Assembly (NCBI RefSeq): GCF_042427575.1
Contig: NZ_JBHMFD010000012.1
Coordinates: 244,074 to 308,073 of the forward strand
Direction of reading: 5' to 3'
DNA length: 64,000 nt
Source: Bergeyella porcorum
GTDB lineage: Bacteria > Bacteroidota > Bacteroidia > Flavobacteriales > Weeksellaceae
Shown here: in pieces, positions 1-8,097 of the stretch
How positions within the stretch are numbered: the first letter of the stretch is position 1
Layout of the letters: each line of letters opens with the position of its first letter
Notes under the pieces: model-generated
The model's database searches: none
The model's input: the letters and a program-made list of their open reading frames with translations, nothing else
What the model was told of the DNA's origin: nothing
Program-made: the position numbers and the translations under genes

Positions 1-2
1 TT

Positions 3-200
3 AAAGACTTATTATTAGAAGAAAAGTATCAGTTTACCCGATATGGAGCTTCTGGGGAATATTTCATAATGAAGGACGCTGAAAATGGTAAGGAATATAA
101 GATAGAAAAATTTAGCATCAGGAATTATGATGAGATATTAGGCTTTATAAAACAACAGATAAACTCAGTGAATAGAGAAAACACAAGTGATTTAAAATAA
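3..200 (+). CDS. C-terminal fragment of an unrecognised protein, cut by the left window edge
   Basis: An open frame of 65 codons runs from the window edge to a TAA stop. It has no start inside the window, so this is the 3' end of a longer gene. The visible part is charged and soluble-looking, rich in Lys, Glu, Tyr and Asn, with no membrane segment. I do not recognise the family. It reads in the same direction as the VOC gene that begins 25 bases later, so they may share a transcript. Confidence 0.6.
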   Translation, partial: KDLLLEEKYQFTRYGASGEYFIMKDAENGKEYKIEKFSIRNYDEILGFIKQQINSVNRENTSDLK

Positions 201-225
201 TTGATTCAATACTAATTTTATATTT

Positions 226-669
226 ATGGCGACAGTCAACATTTATTTGAACTTTGAAGGAAATTGCGAAGAGGCATTTTCTTTCTATGCAGAGGCATTC
301 GGGGTAACCAATGTGGTGTGGAATAGGTTTGCAGATATGCCACCATCACCAGAGTTTCCTATTTCTGAAGAGATGAAACAGAAAATAATGCACGTTTCTC
401 TTCCTATTTCATCAGAAACCCTATTGATGGGTAGTGATGTAATGCCAGGGATGAATCCATTGCAGAAAGGAGACAATTTCTCTATTTCCGTAGGTGTGGA
501 TTCTCGTGAAGAAGCAGACACTTTGTTTACAAAACTATCAGCAGGGGGCGAGGTTACAATGCCATTGCAAGATACTTTTTGGGGAGCCTACTTCGGAATG
601 TGGGTGGACAAGTTCGGTATCCAATGGATGATTAACTATGATGATGCTGAAAAAGTGCAACCACATTAA
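226..669 (+). CDS. VOC-superfamily protein, PhnB-like (glyoxalase fold)
   Basis: A 147-residue cytoplasmic protein of the PhnB-like branch of the vicinal oxygen chelate superfamily. Visible family features are an N-terminal strand and helix (YLNFEGNCEEAFSFY) followed by an AFG motif, and a C-terminal WGAYFGMWVDKFGIQWMINY block, typical of the 3-demethylubiquinone-9 methyltransferase-like Pfam family. Length is normal. The family name is misleading: members are rarely methyltransferases, and many have no known substrate. No neighbour indicates a pathway. A bidirectional hairpin terminator follows 25 bases after the stop and separates it from the convergent glycosyltransferase. Confidence 0.85.
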   Translation: MATVNIYLNFEGNCEEAFSFYAEAFGVTNVVWNRFADMPPSPEFPISEEMKQKIMHVSLPISSETLLMGSDVMPGMNPLQKGDNFSISVGVDSREEADTLFTKLSAGGEVTMPLQDTFWGAYFGMWVDKFGIQWMINYDDAEKVQPH

Positions 670-693
670 TAGTCTTTCTTAATATCTAATAGA

Positions 694-720
694 AAAACCG
701 CTTGCAATGAGCGGTTTTAT
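694..720. terminator. Bidirectional intrinsic terminator between convergent genes
   Basis: A perfect 9-bp stem (AAAACCGCT with AGCGGTTTT) surrounds a 7-base loop, with A-rich and T-rich flanks. It lies between the stop of the VOC gene and the stop of the convergent glycosyltransferase and can serve both. Confidence 0.8.
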
Positions 721-724
721 CTTT

Positions 725-1723
725 CTATATATCTTTATGAAAATGGCTTGGGAAAGCATCTTCTGGTTTTTTTCTAAGGATATTGAGCATTATCCAAGAT
801 TGCAAAAATCCATAGCCATAGGAAAACAATTGGATGAAAGAGGCAATAACAGCCATCCCTGCAATGCTGATGTTTTTGGTCTTCCATAGAGAATGAAAGA
901 AAACCAAAAAGGTGTATAGCCCATAAAGTGCCATCACAAAACCTTTCTGAAAGATAAAATATTCTATAAACCCGAGAACATAGCCAATGAGAAATAGAGA
1001 TGGAAACGCAAAGGTAAGCTTCACATAGTTGGGGTGCCGTTGATTGAGAATTGGGCGAGCAACACCAAACTGATACACTTGCTTAGAAAATTTTCCAAAA
1101 TCTGTTCTCCGCTTGTGATACACGCCAATATCATCAAAGAAAGCCGTAGTAAAGCCGTGTTCCCAAAGCGTCATAGAGAGGTCTGGGTCTTCACCTATTC
1201 TCATCTCTGAGAAACCACCTACTTTTTCAAATGCTATTTTTCTTACGCCCATATTAAAACTTCTGGGTTGGAATTTTGACACAGATTTTTTGCTTCCCCG
1301 TATGCCACCAGTGGTAAAAACTGAAGTCATAGCATAGGAAATGGCTTTTTGCATTAGGTTAAATCCTTTGTGGGCTTTGTCGGCACCACCAAAGGCATCA
1401 CAAGGGATTAGTGCAATATTCTTCTTGATGTTGGCTACATAATCTTGTTCCACAATCACATCACTGTCCACAAAGACCAGCCATTCGCCTTTTGCTCTTC
1501 TGGCACCATAATTTCTGGAAAGCCCAGGACCAGAGTTGTCTTTTCGGAATAGTTGGATGTTGAGCCTATCTTGAAAAAGCTCTACTGTAGGGCGTAGTGC
1601 CACTTGCGAACCATCATCTACCACAATGATTTCAAAGTCTTTATCCGTTTGCAAGGATAAGGATTGTAGCAGTTCAAAAAGTTCATCTTTACGATTATAA
1701 ATGGCGATAATGATTGAAAGCAT
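725..1723 (-). CDS. Family 2 glycosyltransferase with C-terminal membrane segments
   Basis: A 332-residue GT-A fold glycosyltransferase. The N-terminus begins with the family 2 signature MLSIIIAIYNR, the nucleotide-sugar site shows VVDDGS (residues 35-39), and the metal-binding DSD is at residues 86-88. A later GEDPDLSMTLWEHG segment fits the acceptor and catalytic loop. Two hydrophobic stretches near residues 235-305 should anchor it in the inner membrane, so a role in polysaccharide or glycolipid assembly is likely, but donor and acceptor cannot be read from the sequence. It stands alone between a terminator downstream and an AT-rich repeat tract upstream, not in a polysaccharide cluster. 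Confidence 0.88.
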   Translation of the reverse strand: MLSIIIAIYNRKDELFELLQSLSLQTDKDFEIIVVDDGSQVALRPTVELFQDRLNIQLFRKDNSGPGLSRNYGARRAKGEWLVFVDSDVIVEQDYVANIKKNIALIPCDAFGGADKAHKGFNLMQKAISYAMTSVFTTGGIRGSKKSVSKFQPRSFNMGVRKIAFEKVGGFSEMRIGEDPDLSMTLWEHGFTTAFFDDIGVYHKRRTDFGKFSKQVYQFGVARPILNQRHPNYVKLTFAFPSLFLIGYVLGFIEYFIFQKGFVMALYGLYTFLVFFHSLWKTKNISIAGMAVIASFIQLFSYGYGFLQSWIMLNILRKKPEDAFPSHFHKDI

Positions 1724-1724
1724 T

Positions 1725-1786
1725 TGTTAATGGTTAATTATTAATTATTAATGGTTAATTGTTACATTGTTAAATTGTTACATTAT
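1725..1786. repeat. AT-rich intergenic repeat tract (TTAATGGTTAATTATTAA / TTGTTACATTGTTAAA type)
   Basis: This gap is almost entirely short repeated words: TAATGGTTAATTATTAA twice, then TTGTTACATTGTTAAATTGTTACATT. The second half shares words with tracts at 36.0 and 63.85 kb, and the first half with the tract at 34.48 kb. No gene fits here. Confidence 0.7.
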
Positions 1787-1788
1787 AG

Positions 1789-2949
1789 CTAACCATTATT
1801 CTCATTTTTCTTCTTTGTTCCTTCGTACATTTCGTACTGTAAAAATCGGGTTTCCAATTTTCCGTTAAAGAGTTTTATTTTTCGGCTTGGGCGAAGTCCT
1901 ATTTTTTTGGCGGCTTCCAAATCTGAAGAGATGAGCCAAGCCAAGGTATTAGGATATTGATTTTTGAAAGTATCGCCTATCTTCTTATAAAAATCCTCTT
2001 GTCGTATTGCAATTCTCTCATCGTAAGGCGGGTTAAACACCATCAGTAGAGGGAAATGTTCCTTTTTACTTTCAAAGAAATTTTGTTTTTTCACTTGGAT
2101 AATGTCCTCCATCTCGGCAGACTCTATATTGATTCCGGCAGCATTCAGCATTCGCAGGTCGATATCGTAGCCAATGATTTTCCCCGTAAATTCTTTCACT
2201 CTATTGATGCGAACTTCCTTTATTTTCTTGAACAAAGCCTCATCATAGTTGTTCCAATTTTGGAAAGCGAATTTTTTTCGGAAAATCTGTGCGGGGAGTT
2301 CCATTGCTATCATTGCAGCTTCTATCAGTAGAGTTCCCGAGCCACACATTGGGTCTAAGAAATTGCCTTTGCCATCCCAACCCGCCAGCTGAAGCATTCC
2401 TGCAGCCAAGACTTCATTAATGGGAGCTTCGCCCTGCTCCTTGCGGTATCCTCTTTTAAATAAAGGCTCTCCCGAGGAATCTAGAGCAATGGTGACAAAA
2501 TCCCTATCAATATGGAGGTTGAATTTGATATCTGGATTTTTGGCATCTACATTGGGACGCTGGCGGTATTTGTTTCTGAAGAAATCCACAATGGCATCTT
2601 TCATTTTCAGGGTCATAAACTGTGAATGGGTAAATCGCTCAGAGTGTATCGTGGCATCTATGGCAAAGGATTGGGTTACCTTCATCACGCTGTCCCAAGG
2701 AAATCTTACGAGTTTGTCATAAAATTTATGTTCATTAAAGGCTTTAAACTCATAGATAGGTACCAATATTTTCACGGCGGTACGGGCAGAGTAGTTGATT
2801 TTATAAAGGAAGCCAAGGTCGCCTTCGCAGTTTACAGCACGGTTTTTTACTTCTACATTTTTGCCACCTAGTTTTTTTATTTCTTCTGCTAAAACGGTTT
2901 CTAGTCCGTAGAATGTTTTGATTTGGATATTAAGTTCGTTGTTGTTCAT
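1789..2949 (-). CDS. THUMP-domain class I SAM-dependent RNA methyltransferase (RlmL/Trm-like)
   Basis: A 386-residue protein of the family often misnamed N6-adenine-specific DNA methylase. Residues 1-160 carry a THUMP-type RNA-binding region. The catalytic domain shows SAM motif I DPMCGSGT (199-206), the acidic loop GYDID (about 260-264) and the target-base motif NPPY (306-309). The arrangement matches the N-terminal half of RlmL, which makes m2G in 23S rRNA, and related tRNA enzymes. The exact guanosine target is inference. The DUF2200 gene lies 21 bases upstream on the same strand. Confidence 0.88.
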   Translation of the reverse strand: MNNNELNIQIKTFYGLETVLAEEIKKLGGKNVEVKNRAVNCEGDLGFLYKINYSARTAVKILVPIYEFKAFNEHKFYDKLVRFPWDSVMKVTQSFAIDATIHSERFTHSQFMTLKMKDAIVDFFRNKYRQRPNVDAKNPDIKFNLHIDRDFVTIALDSSGEPLFKRGYRKEQGEAPINEVLAAGMLQLAGWDGKGNFLDPMCGSGTLLIEAAMIAMELPAQIFRKKFAFQNWNNYDEALFKKIKEVRINRVKEFTGKIIGYDIDLRMLNAAGINIESAEMEDIIQVKKQNFFESKKEHFPLLMVFNPPYDERIAIRQEDFYKKIGDTFKNQYPNTLAWLISSDLEAAKKIGLRPSRKIKLFNGKLETRFLQYEMYEGTKKKNENNG

Positions 2950-2970
2950 TATTTTTTAAGTTTTGGGAAT

Positions 2971-3324
2971 TTATCGCAAAATTTTTTCCATTTTCTTTCC
3001 TTTGGCAAGTTCGTCGATGAGTTTATCCAAGTAGCGAACTTTTTGCGTAAGCGGATTTTCGATGTCCTCTACGCGATAGCCACAGATAACGCCTTTTATC
3101 AAATGAGCATTGGGGTGCAACTGGGCTTGGGCAAAAAATTCTGCAAAAGTAGCTTTTTCACTTATCAATTGTTGGATTTTAGCATCGTCAAAGCCTGTAA
3201 GCCAGGTGATGACTTGGTGCAATTCTTCTTGTGTTCTGCCTTTTTTCTCCACCTTGGCTACATAGTGCGGATACACCGATGCAAAGGTCATTTGGGCAAT
3301 TCGTTGGTGGTGGTCTGTGGTCAT
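2971..3324 (-). CDS. DUF2200 family protein
   Basis: A 117-residue soluble protein that matches my memory of DUF2200: a start like HQRIAQMTFASVYPHYVAKVEKKGRT, a central ITWLTGFD block, and a conserved HLIKGVICGYRVEDIENPLTQKVRYLDKLIDELAKG C-terminal region (quoted in part). No signal peptide or membrane segment. Biochemical function is unknown. It precedes the THUMP methyltransferase by 21 bases and may be co-transcribed with it. Confidence 0.8.
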   Translation of the reverse strand: MTTDHHQRIAQMTFASVYPHYVAKVEKKGRTQEELHQVITWLTGFDDAKIQQLISEKATFAEFFAQAQLHPNAHLIKGVICGYRVEDIENPLTQKVRYLDKLIDELAKGKKMEKILR

Positions 3325-3368
3325 ATTGAATATCCGTTAAGATGTTTTTTACTATTTCGTTTATATCT

Positions 3369-4274
3369 TTACTCCTTTGCGGTTTGGGGTTGTTTTTGCT
3401 CGTGGAGGTGTAGCCCAGAGCGGATGTGGATGTCTCGCTGAGGATATGGGATTTCGATGTTGTTTTTCTCAAATTCTTTAAAGAGGATATAGTACAATTC
3501 ACTTTTCAGAATAGCAGGTTTTTGAATAAAGTTGGAGGTCCAAACCACCAGTTCGAAGTTTAGCGAATTGTCGCCATATTCGGTAAATAGAAGCAATGGA
3601 GCAGGTTCTTTTAGAATGCCATCGTGCTGATTGGCAATTTGCAATACAATATTTCTTATTTTTTCGGGGTTTTCTTTATACGCTACGCTAATGGGATAGT
3701 GAAAGCGAACTTTCCTATCAGTGTGCGACCAATTGGTGACATTATCATTGATAAACTTAGAATTGGGCACGATGATAGAGATATTGTCATTGGTCACTAT
3801 GGTGGTAGAACGCATAGAAATGGCTACCACATCACCAGAAACATCACCTACTTGAATGCGGTCACCTATCTTTATCGGTCGTTCAAAAAGGATGATGATG
3901 CCCGATACAAAATTGTTCGTGATGTTTTGCAAACCAAACCCGAGACCAACTCCTAATGCTCCTAATAGCCAACTGAAGGCTCCTAAATCAAACCCTGCAG
4001 ATTTGAAAATGAATAAAAAACCAAAGAGCAAAAGCATATAGCGAACGATGCTCACAATGGCAGCTCGTGTTCCTGTTTCGGTAATTTTGTTGAAGAGAAT
4101 TTTGCTGTCTAAAAAGCGTGTAAACCGCTTGGTAATGTAAAAGAGCAATACCGTAGCCACAACGAGATAGAGCAGCGTCAGCAGTGTGAATTTACTGCCT
4201 TGTACATCAAAAACAACGAAGTTCATCACCCCTTTTATGTGGTCTAGAAGTTCGGCAAAGGTTTTATCGTTCAT
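3369..4274 (-). CDS. Small-conductance mechanosensitive channel, MscS family
   Basis: A 301-residue inner-membrane channel that relieves turgor on osmotic downshock. Two or three membrane helices in residues 25-105 are followed by the Gly/Ala-rich pore helix (GALGVGLGFGLQNITNNFVSG, given in part) and the beta domain with ERPIKIGDRIQVGDVSGDV and IVPNSKFI, all diagnostic of MscS. The tail ends with a polar Q/H-rich stretch. It is 4 bases downstream of the DUF389 membrane protein gene, so the two probably form an operon. Confidence 0.93.
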   Translation of the reverse strand: MNDKTFAELLDHIKGVMNFVVFDVQGSKFTLLTLLYLVVATVLLFYITKRFTRFLDSKILFNKITETGTRAAIVSIVRYMLLLFGFLFIFKSAGFDLGAFSWLLGALGVGLGFGLQNITNNFVSGIIILFERPIKIGDRIQVGDVSGDVVAISMRSTTIVTNDNISIIVPNSKFINDNVTNWSHTDRKVRFHYPISVAYKENPEKIRNIVLQIANQHDGILKEPAPLLLFTEYGDNSLNFELVVWTSNFIQKPAILKSELYYILFKEFEKNNIEIPYPQRDIHIRSGLHLHEQKQPQTAKE

Positions 4275-4278
4275 AAAA

Positions 4279-5556
4279 TTATTTTTTTAAAATGATGAGA
4301 TGCTCGTTGTTGAATTGCATTTTCAGCCATTGTTCCAACTTTTGAGTATCCAAAGGTTTTTCTGAAGAATAAATCACCACGGGATACATCTGCACAGAAT
4401 CTTTCTTGGCATAGTCTGTTGCAGTGGCAAAGGTAATGTCTTTAATTTCGGGAAACAAAATTTTTACTTCTTTGTCTAATTGGTGAGACCCTATTTGGTA
4501 TTGCTCCAACTCACGCATTAGCGTATTGATTTTGATATCTTGAGCAGAAAGCGTATTGGATTTTTGAATCTCGGAAAGGATTTCCTCTTTCAGATTAGAG
4601 GTATTTTGCTTGATATTGAGCTGGGTATCCGCAAGCCCTACATCCAAAAGGTCTTTGTGGAGTTTTTGGATTTCAATGCTATCAAATTTTTTGGTTAAAA
4701 ATGCCAATTCAATGCTTTTGGGCGTTGCGTTGTAGTTGATTTTTTTATAAATCACCGTGTAGCCATTGTCGGTAAATTTATTTTTAATGAATTGTTCCAC
4801 CTTTTGATGGTATTCCTTTTCCTTGAGTAGATTGTATGCCAAATAAGCACTCGGAATAATCATCAGAAAAACGGCTACAGATATAAAACTTTTGACTTTT
4901 TTGTCGAAAGATTGGTTTTCGGTAGTGATGGGTTTATATTTCAGATATTTGATGATGGCAAAAGTGGAAATGGCAATGAAAAAACAATTGATGCTGTACA
5001 AATAAAACGCCCCGATGACAAACTTGAAATTGAAAGTAGCCAAGCCAAACCCCACCGTACAAAGCGGTGGCATAAGTGCGGTGGCAATTGCTACTCCTGG
5101 TATGGGATTTCCTTTTTCGGTTCTCGTCATAGAAATAGCACCTACAATGCCTCCAAAAAAAGCAATAAGAACATCGTAAATAGTAGGCGATGTGCGTGCT
5201 AAAAGCTCGGATTCGGCTTCTTTAAAAGGACTTAGATAAAAGTAAATACCAGAAACCAATAGCGAAACCACGGTGGCAATTAAAAGGTTTTTTGCAGAGC
5301 GTTTTAGCAGTGTCAAATCGTAAGTCGCCAAAGCAAAACCCGCACCTACAATAGGGCCCATCAGTGGTGAAATAAGCATCGCCCCGATGATAACAGCCGT
5401 AGAATTGACATTCAGCCCTATGGAAGCAATGAGAATAGCACAGGCTAAAATCCAAAGATTTGCCCCGCGAAAGGAAATGCTTCCAATGATGTTTTCCTTT
5501 ACTTTTTCTGGTTTTTCTTCACCTATATGAAGACTGAAAAGTTGTTTAAAGTTCAT
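4279..5556 (-). CDS. DUF389 (TIGR00341-type) membrane protein
   Basis: A 425-residue inner-membrane protein. Residues 25-250 hold about six hydrophobic helices with DUF389 signatures: NSTAVIIGAMLISPLMGPIVG, then MTRTEKGNPIPGVAIATALMPPLCTVGFGLA (both quoted in part). The C-terminal half (about 250-425) is soluble and Lys/Glu-rich and may face the periplasm or cytoplasm. The family is conserved but without an established activity. The stop is 4 bases from the mscS start, suggesting translational coupling. The upstream side is divergent to the methyltransferase gene at 5633. Confidence 0.88.
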   Translation of the reverse strand: MNFKQLFSLHIGEEKPEKVKENIIGSISFRGANLWILACAILIASIGLNVNSTAVIIGAMLISPLMGPIVGAGFALATYDLTLLKRSAKNLLIATVVSLLVSGIYFYLSPFKEAESELLARTSPTIYDVLIAFFGGIVGAISMTRTEKGNPIPGVAIATALMPPLCTVGFGLATFNFKFVIGAFYLYSINCFFIAISTFAIIKYLKYKPITTENQSFDKKVKSFISVAVFLMIIPSAYLAYNLLKEKEYHQKVEQFIKNKFTDNGYTVIYKKINYNATPKSIELAFLTKKFDSIEIQKLHKDLLDVGLADTQLNIKQNTSNLKEEILSEIQKSNTLSAQDIKINTLMRELEQYQIGSHQLDKEVKILFPEIKDITFATATDYAKKDSVQMYPVVIYSSEKPLDTQKLEQWLKMQFNNEHLIILKK

Positions 5557-5620
5557 AACGATTTACATTTTAGACGTTGCACGGATGTTGTTCTTGGTGC
5601 AAATAATCCACAAATTTAGT

Positions 5621-5638
5621 TATTTTTGCACTATGGAG
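5621..5638 (+). promoter_or_regulatory. -7 element TATTTTTG placed for a leaderless start
   Basis: TATTTTTG matches the Bacteroidota -7 consensus TAnnTTTG. The ATG of the methyltransferase lies only 4 bases after its final G (TTTGCACTATGG), so transcription would start at or next to the start codon. A TTG is present 24 bases upstream, wider than the usual spacing of about 19. Confidence 0.5.
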
Positions 5639-6373
5639 TGGTTTAAATCGTGGTTTAATACACCATATTATTTTATTCTCTATAAAAATAGAGACTTTTC
5701 TGAAGCGGAAGAATTTATAAAACGATTGGTTTTGGATTTAGATTTGAAGGCTGGTGCAGAGGTCATCGATTTGGCCTGTGGTAAGGGGAGGCATTCGGTG
5801 TATCTTAATAAAATAGGTTACAATGTTTTAGGATTAGACTTATCAGAAGAGAGCATTGCTCATAATAAGGGCTTTGAAGTGAAGACGGAGCCTTGGCTGA
5901 GGTTTGATGTACACGATATGCGAGACAGAATCCAAGGCAAACCGGTAGATGCAGTATTTAATCTGTTCACGAGTTTTGGCTTTTTTGATGATGAAAAAGA
6001 TGATGCCAAAGTGTTTCATTCTGTAAGCGAAGCCTTGAAAACAGAGGGCTTGTTTGTATTAGATTTTTTGAATGAACGCTTTGTTGCCAATACATTACAA
6101 CAAGAAACCGAAGTGGAGCGAGAGGGTATTACCTTTAAAATCGATAAAAAAATCGAAGGGAAATATGTGGTGAAAGACATTCGGTTTTCTGATGCAGGTG
6201 AAGATTTTCATTTTTATGAAAAGGTAAAATTGCATACTTTGGAAGAAATTCATCAGTTGGCAAAGGCTAATGGCTTTCAGCGAGTGAAGCTCTACGGGGA
6301 TTATCAGCTTTCTTCTTTTGATTTGGAAACCTCGCCAAGGTGCATCAGTGTATTTAAAAAAATAAAAGAATGA
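5633..6373 (+). CDS. Class I SAM-dependent methyltransferase
   Basis: A 246-residue cytoplasmic methyltransferase. SAM motif I is DLACGKGRHS (residues 46-55), followed by GLDLSEESI. The later FNLFTSFGFF and FLNE blocks are typical of a small-molecule methyltransferase (Methyltransf_25/11 group). I chose the ATG at 5633 over an upstream in-frame TTG because the TTG lies before the -7 element. The stop overlaps the ZIP transporter start as ATGA, so the two are translationally coupled. The substrate is not evident. Confidence 0.85.
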   Translation: MEWFKSWFNTPYYFILYKNRDFSEAEEFIKRLVLDLDLKAGAEVIDLACGKGRHSVYLNKIGYNVLGLDLSEESIAHNKGFEVKTEPWLRFDVHDMRDRIQGKPVDAVFNLFTSFGFFDDEKDDAKVFHSVSEALKTEGLFVLDFLNERFVANTLQQETEVEREGITFKIDKKIEGKYVVKDIRFSDAGEDFHFYEKVKLHTLEEIHQLAKANGFQRVKLYGDYQLSSFDLETSPRCISVFKKIKE

Positions 6374-7062
6374 TTATAGTACTTTTACTCATATTGAGTG
6401 TTTTTGTGGGGGTATTGCTGGGGAAATTTTTTGGAACGAAACAGACTTTTGCCAAATATCTTCTCATCATCAGTGCAGGGTTTCTCATTACCATTTGCCT
6501 TAATGAAATTTTTCCGCAGGTCTATCATACACACGACCATAGCATAGGGCTGTGGGTGATAGGTGGTGTACTGTTGCAGATGTTGCTGGAAAATCTCACC
6601 AAAGGTTTTGAACACGGGCATATCCATCATCATAATGATGCGGGGATTATCCCAATGGCACTGATAGTGGGAATGTTTATCCACGCCTTTATAGAGGGTA
6701 TTCCTTTAGCTAATGAAACCGATGTGCAGTCGCCATATTTACAAGGGATACTCATACACAATCTGCCTATTTCCTTTGTATTGGGAGCGTTTTTATTTAA
6801 AAATAAAAAGATGTCATCTATCTCGTGGTTGGTAATAGGCTTGTTTGCAGCGGCTTCTCCTTTGGGAATGCTTTTGGGGCAGTATTTAGAGCCAGGTTTG
6901 CAGCCTTATTTCTTAGCCATTGTAGGAGGGATTTTCTTGCATATTTCTTCCGTCATTATCTTTGAAAGTAATAAAAACCACAATACCGATTGGACTAAAA
7001 TAGCCTTGGTAATTCTAGGTGTAGCCTTGGCAATGTTTGGACATACATTTCATCATCATTAG
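6370..7062 (+). CDS. ZIP family metal transporter
   Basis: A 230-residue polytopic inner-membrane protein with about seven to eight helices. Metal-binding features are a His-rich loop (HGHIHHH near residue 80), the helix with HAFIEGIPLA, and the following helix with HNLPISFVLGA, which match the histidine and acidic residues of the ZIP binuclear site. It ends with FGHTFHHH. Zinc, iron or manganese import into the cytoplasm is expected for the family. The start overlaps the methyltransferase stop by 4 bases. Confidence 0.88.
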   Translation: MIIVLLLILSVFVGVLLGKFFGTKQTFAKYLLIISAGFLITICLNEIFPQVYHTHDHSIGLWVIGGVLLQMLLENLTKGFEHGHIHHHNDAGIIPMALIVGMFIHAFIEGIPLANETDVQSPYLQGILIHNLPISFVLGAFLFKNKKMSSISWLVIGLFAAASPLGMLLGQYLEPGLQPYFLAIVGGIFLHISSVIIFESNKNHNTDWTKIALVILGVALAMFGHTFHHH

Positions 7063-7088
7063 CATAGTAAATTTCAAATAATAGAAAA

Positions 7089-7658
7089 ATGAGTAAACTA
7101 ATTGTAACCTTATTTTCTTTCTTTTTATCTATTAATGTTTTAGCACAGAAAGAATGTGATATTGAAAATTCTGTTAATTATAAAGACCTTAAAGTAGTCA
7201 ATGCTGAAAAGGTAAAATGCCTAGCAAAGCAAAACGAAAGGCAATCTTTGTTTTGGTCTTTTGGTATTTGGTGTGCACCGTGTAAATTACACTCAGATAA
7301 TGCTTTTAAGTTTGCAAAGGAACATAATCTGAATTTTTATGTGATATTAATAGAAGATGACAAAAGTAATAATTCACAGATTGAAAGAGCCGTAAATTAC
7401 TTAAAAGCAAAAGATGAAGATGTGAAAATTCTGTTGTTGAGTAATGAATATAGTTCACGCCCAAGGGTTAAGTATAAGAAATTCGTAACAGAAATTACGC
7501 CTTCGCAATTTGAAAATATCCCAGGTATGTCAAAATATATTTTGGTGAATAATGAAGGGGTTGTGCAGATGGTAACCAATTATAAAGACTATGCAGGCGA
7601 TGATTGGCGAGACGATAGTGGCTTGCAAAAAAGAAGATTGCTACCATTAATAAAATAA
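7089..7658 (+). CDS. Secreted thioredoxin-like protein (TlpA/AhpC-TSA type)
   Basis: A 189-residue protein with a signal peptide ending near residue 20 (SINVLAQ, cut after AQ) and a CxxC redox site, WCAPC with Cys62 and Cys65, at the start of a thioredoxin-fold helix. It probably acts in the periplasm as a thiol-disulfide oxidoreductase. A cis-Pro loop may be the ITPSQFENIPG region but is not clear-cut. It starts 26 bases after the ZIP gene and may be the last gene of that operon. Confidence 0.8.
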   Translation: MSKLIVTLFSFFLSINVLAQKECDIENSVNYKDLKVVNAEKVKCLAKQNERQSLFWSFGIWCAPCKLHSDNAFKFAKEHNLNFYVILIEDDKSNNSQIERAVNYLKAKDEDVKILLLSNEYSSRPRVKYKKFVTEITPSQFENIPGMSKYILVNNEGVVQMVTNYKDYAGDDWRDDSGLQKRRLLPLIK

Positions 7659-7770
7659 ACTTATTGTTTCAAAAATCTCATAAAGTAGCCTTGATAATAT
7701 TTCATCTTTAGGCTATAATAAATATAACTACCAGATAATGGCAATAATCTGAGTTTATTTCTAAGTATAA

Positions 7771-7965
7771 AATAAAACCTAACCTGCTTTTATTAAAAAG
7801 CAAGTTAGGTTTCACTAAAAACGAAGCTTCATTTCACCCGAAAGGAAGCTTCGTTTTGCTTAAAAGGAAGCTTCGTTTTACCCAAAAGGAAGCTTCGTTT
7901 TTTAGAGTAGCAAGTTAATTGTTGATGATATTTCTATTATGTTATGAAAATCAATTAATTAAATA
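7771..7965. repeat. Dispersed intergenic element, copy A: hairpin plus four 22-bp units with GAAGCTTC
   Basis: The 439-base gap 7659-8097 has no gene but holds this element. It opens with a 17-bp inverted repeat (AAACCTAACCTGCTTTT and its complement, one mismatch, 4-base loop). Then come four palindromes GAAGCTTC at 7823, 7845, 7867 and 7889, an exact 22-bp period, in units of the form AAAGGAAGCTTCGTTTTGCTTA. An AT-rich tail follows. A second copy lies at 59061-59255 with the same parts in the same order. Confidence 0.85.
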
Positions 7966-8035
7966 TTGCTCTAATCAAGGTTTGATTTCTAAGATTAAAT
8001 GATGTTATCTAGATAAAAATGATTTTAATATAAAA

Positions 8036-8072
8036 TGTGCCGCCGCTCCATCTAAGATGAAACGGCGGCGTT
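8036..8072 (-). terminator. Terminator of the FadL-type porin gene
   Basis: A GC stem (GCCGCCG with CGGCGGC) around a 17-base loop that can pair further (CATCT/AGATG) lies 26 bases past the stop on the minus strand, followed by a short T-containing run. Confidence 0.65.
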
Positions 8073-8097
8073 GTATAACAATTAAATTAATTTTAAA

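Noticed and set aside
7690..7716. Stem AGCCT...AGGCT as terminator of the thioredoxin-like gene
   Set aside because: The stem is short (about 6 bp), the loop is long and there is no T run.
7820..7900. Regular repeats that could look like a CRISPR array
   Set aside because: The units are 22 bp including any spacer, the spacers are nearly identical to each other, and no cas genes are present.
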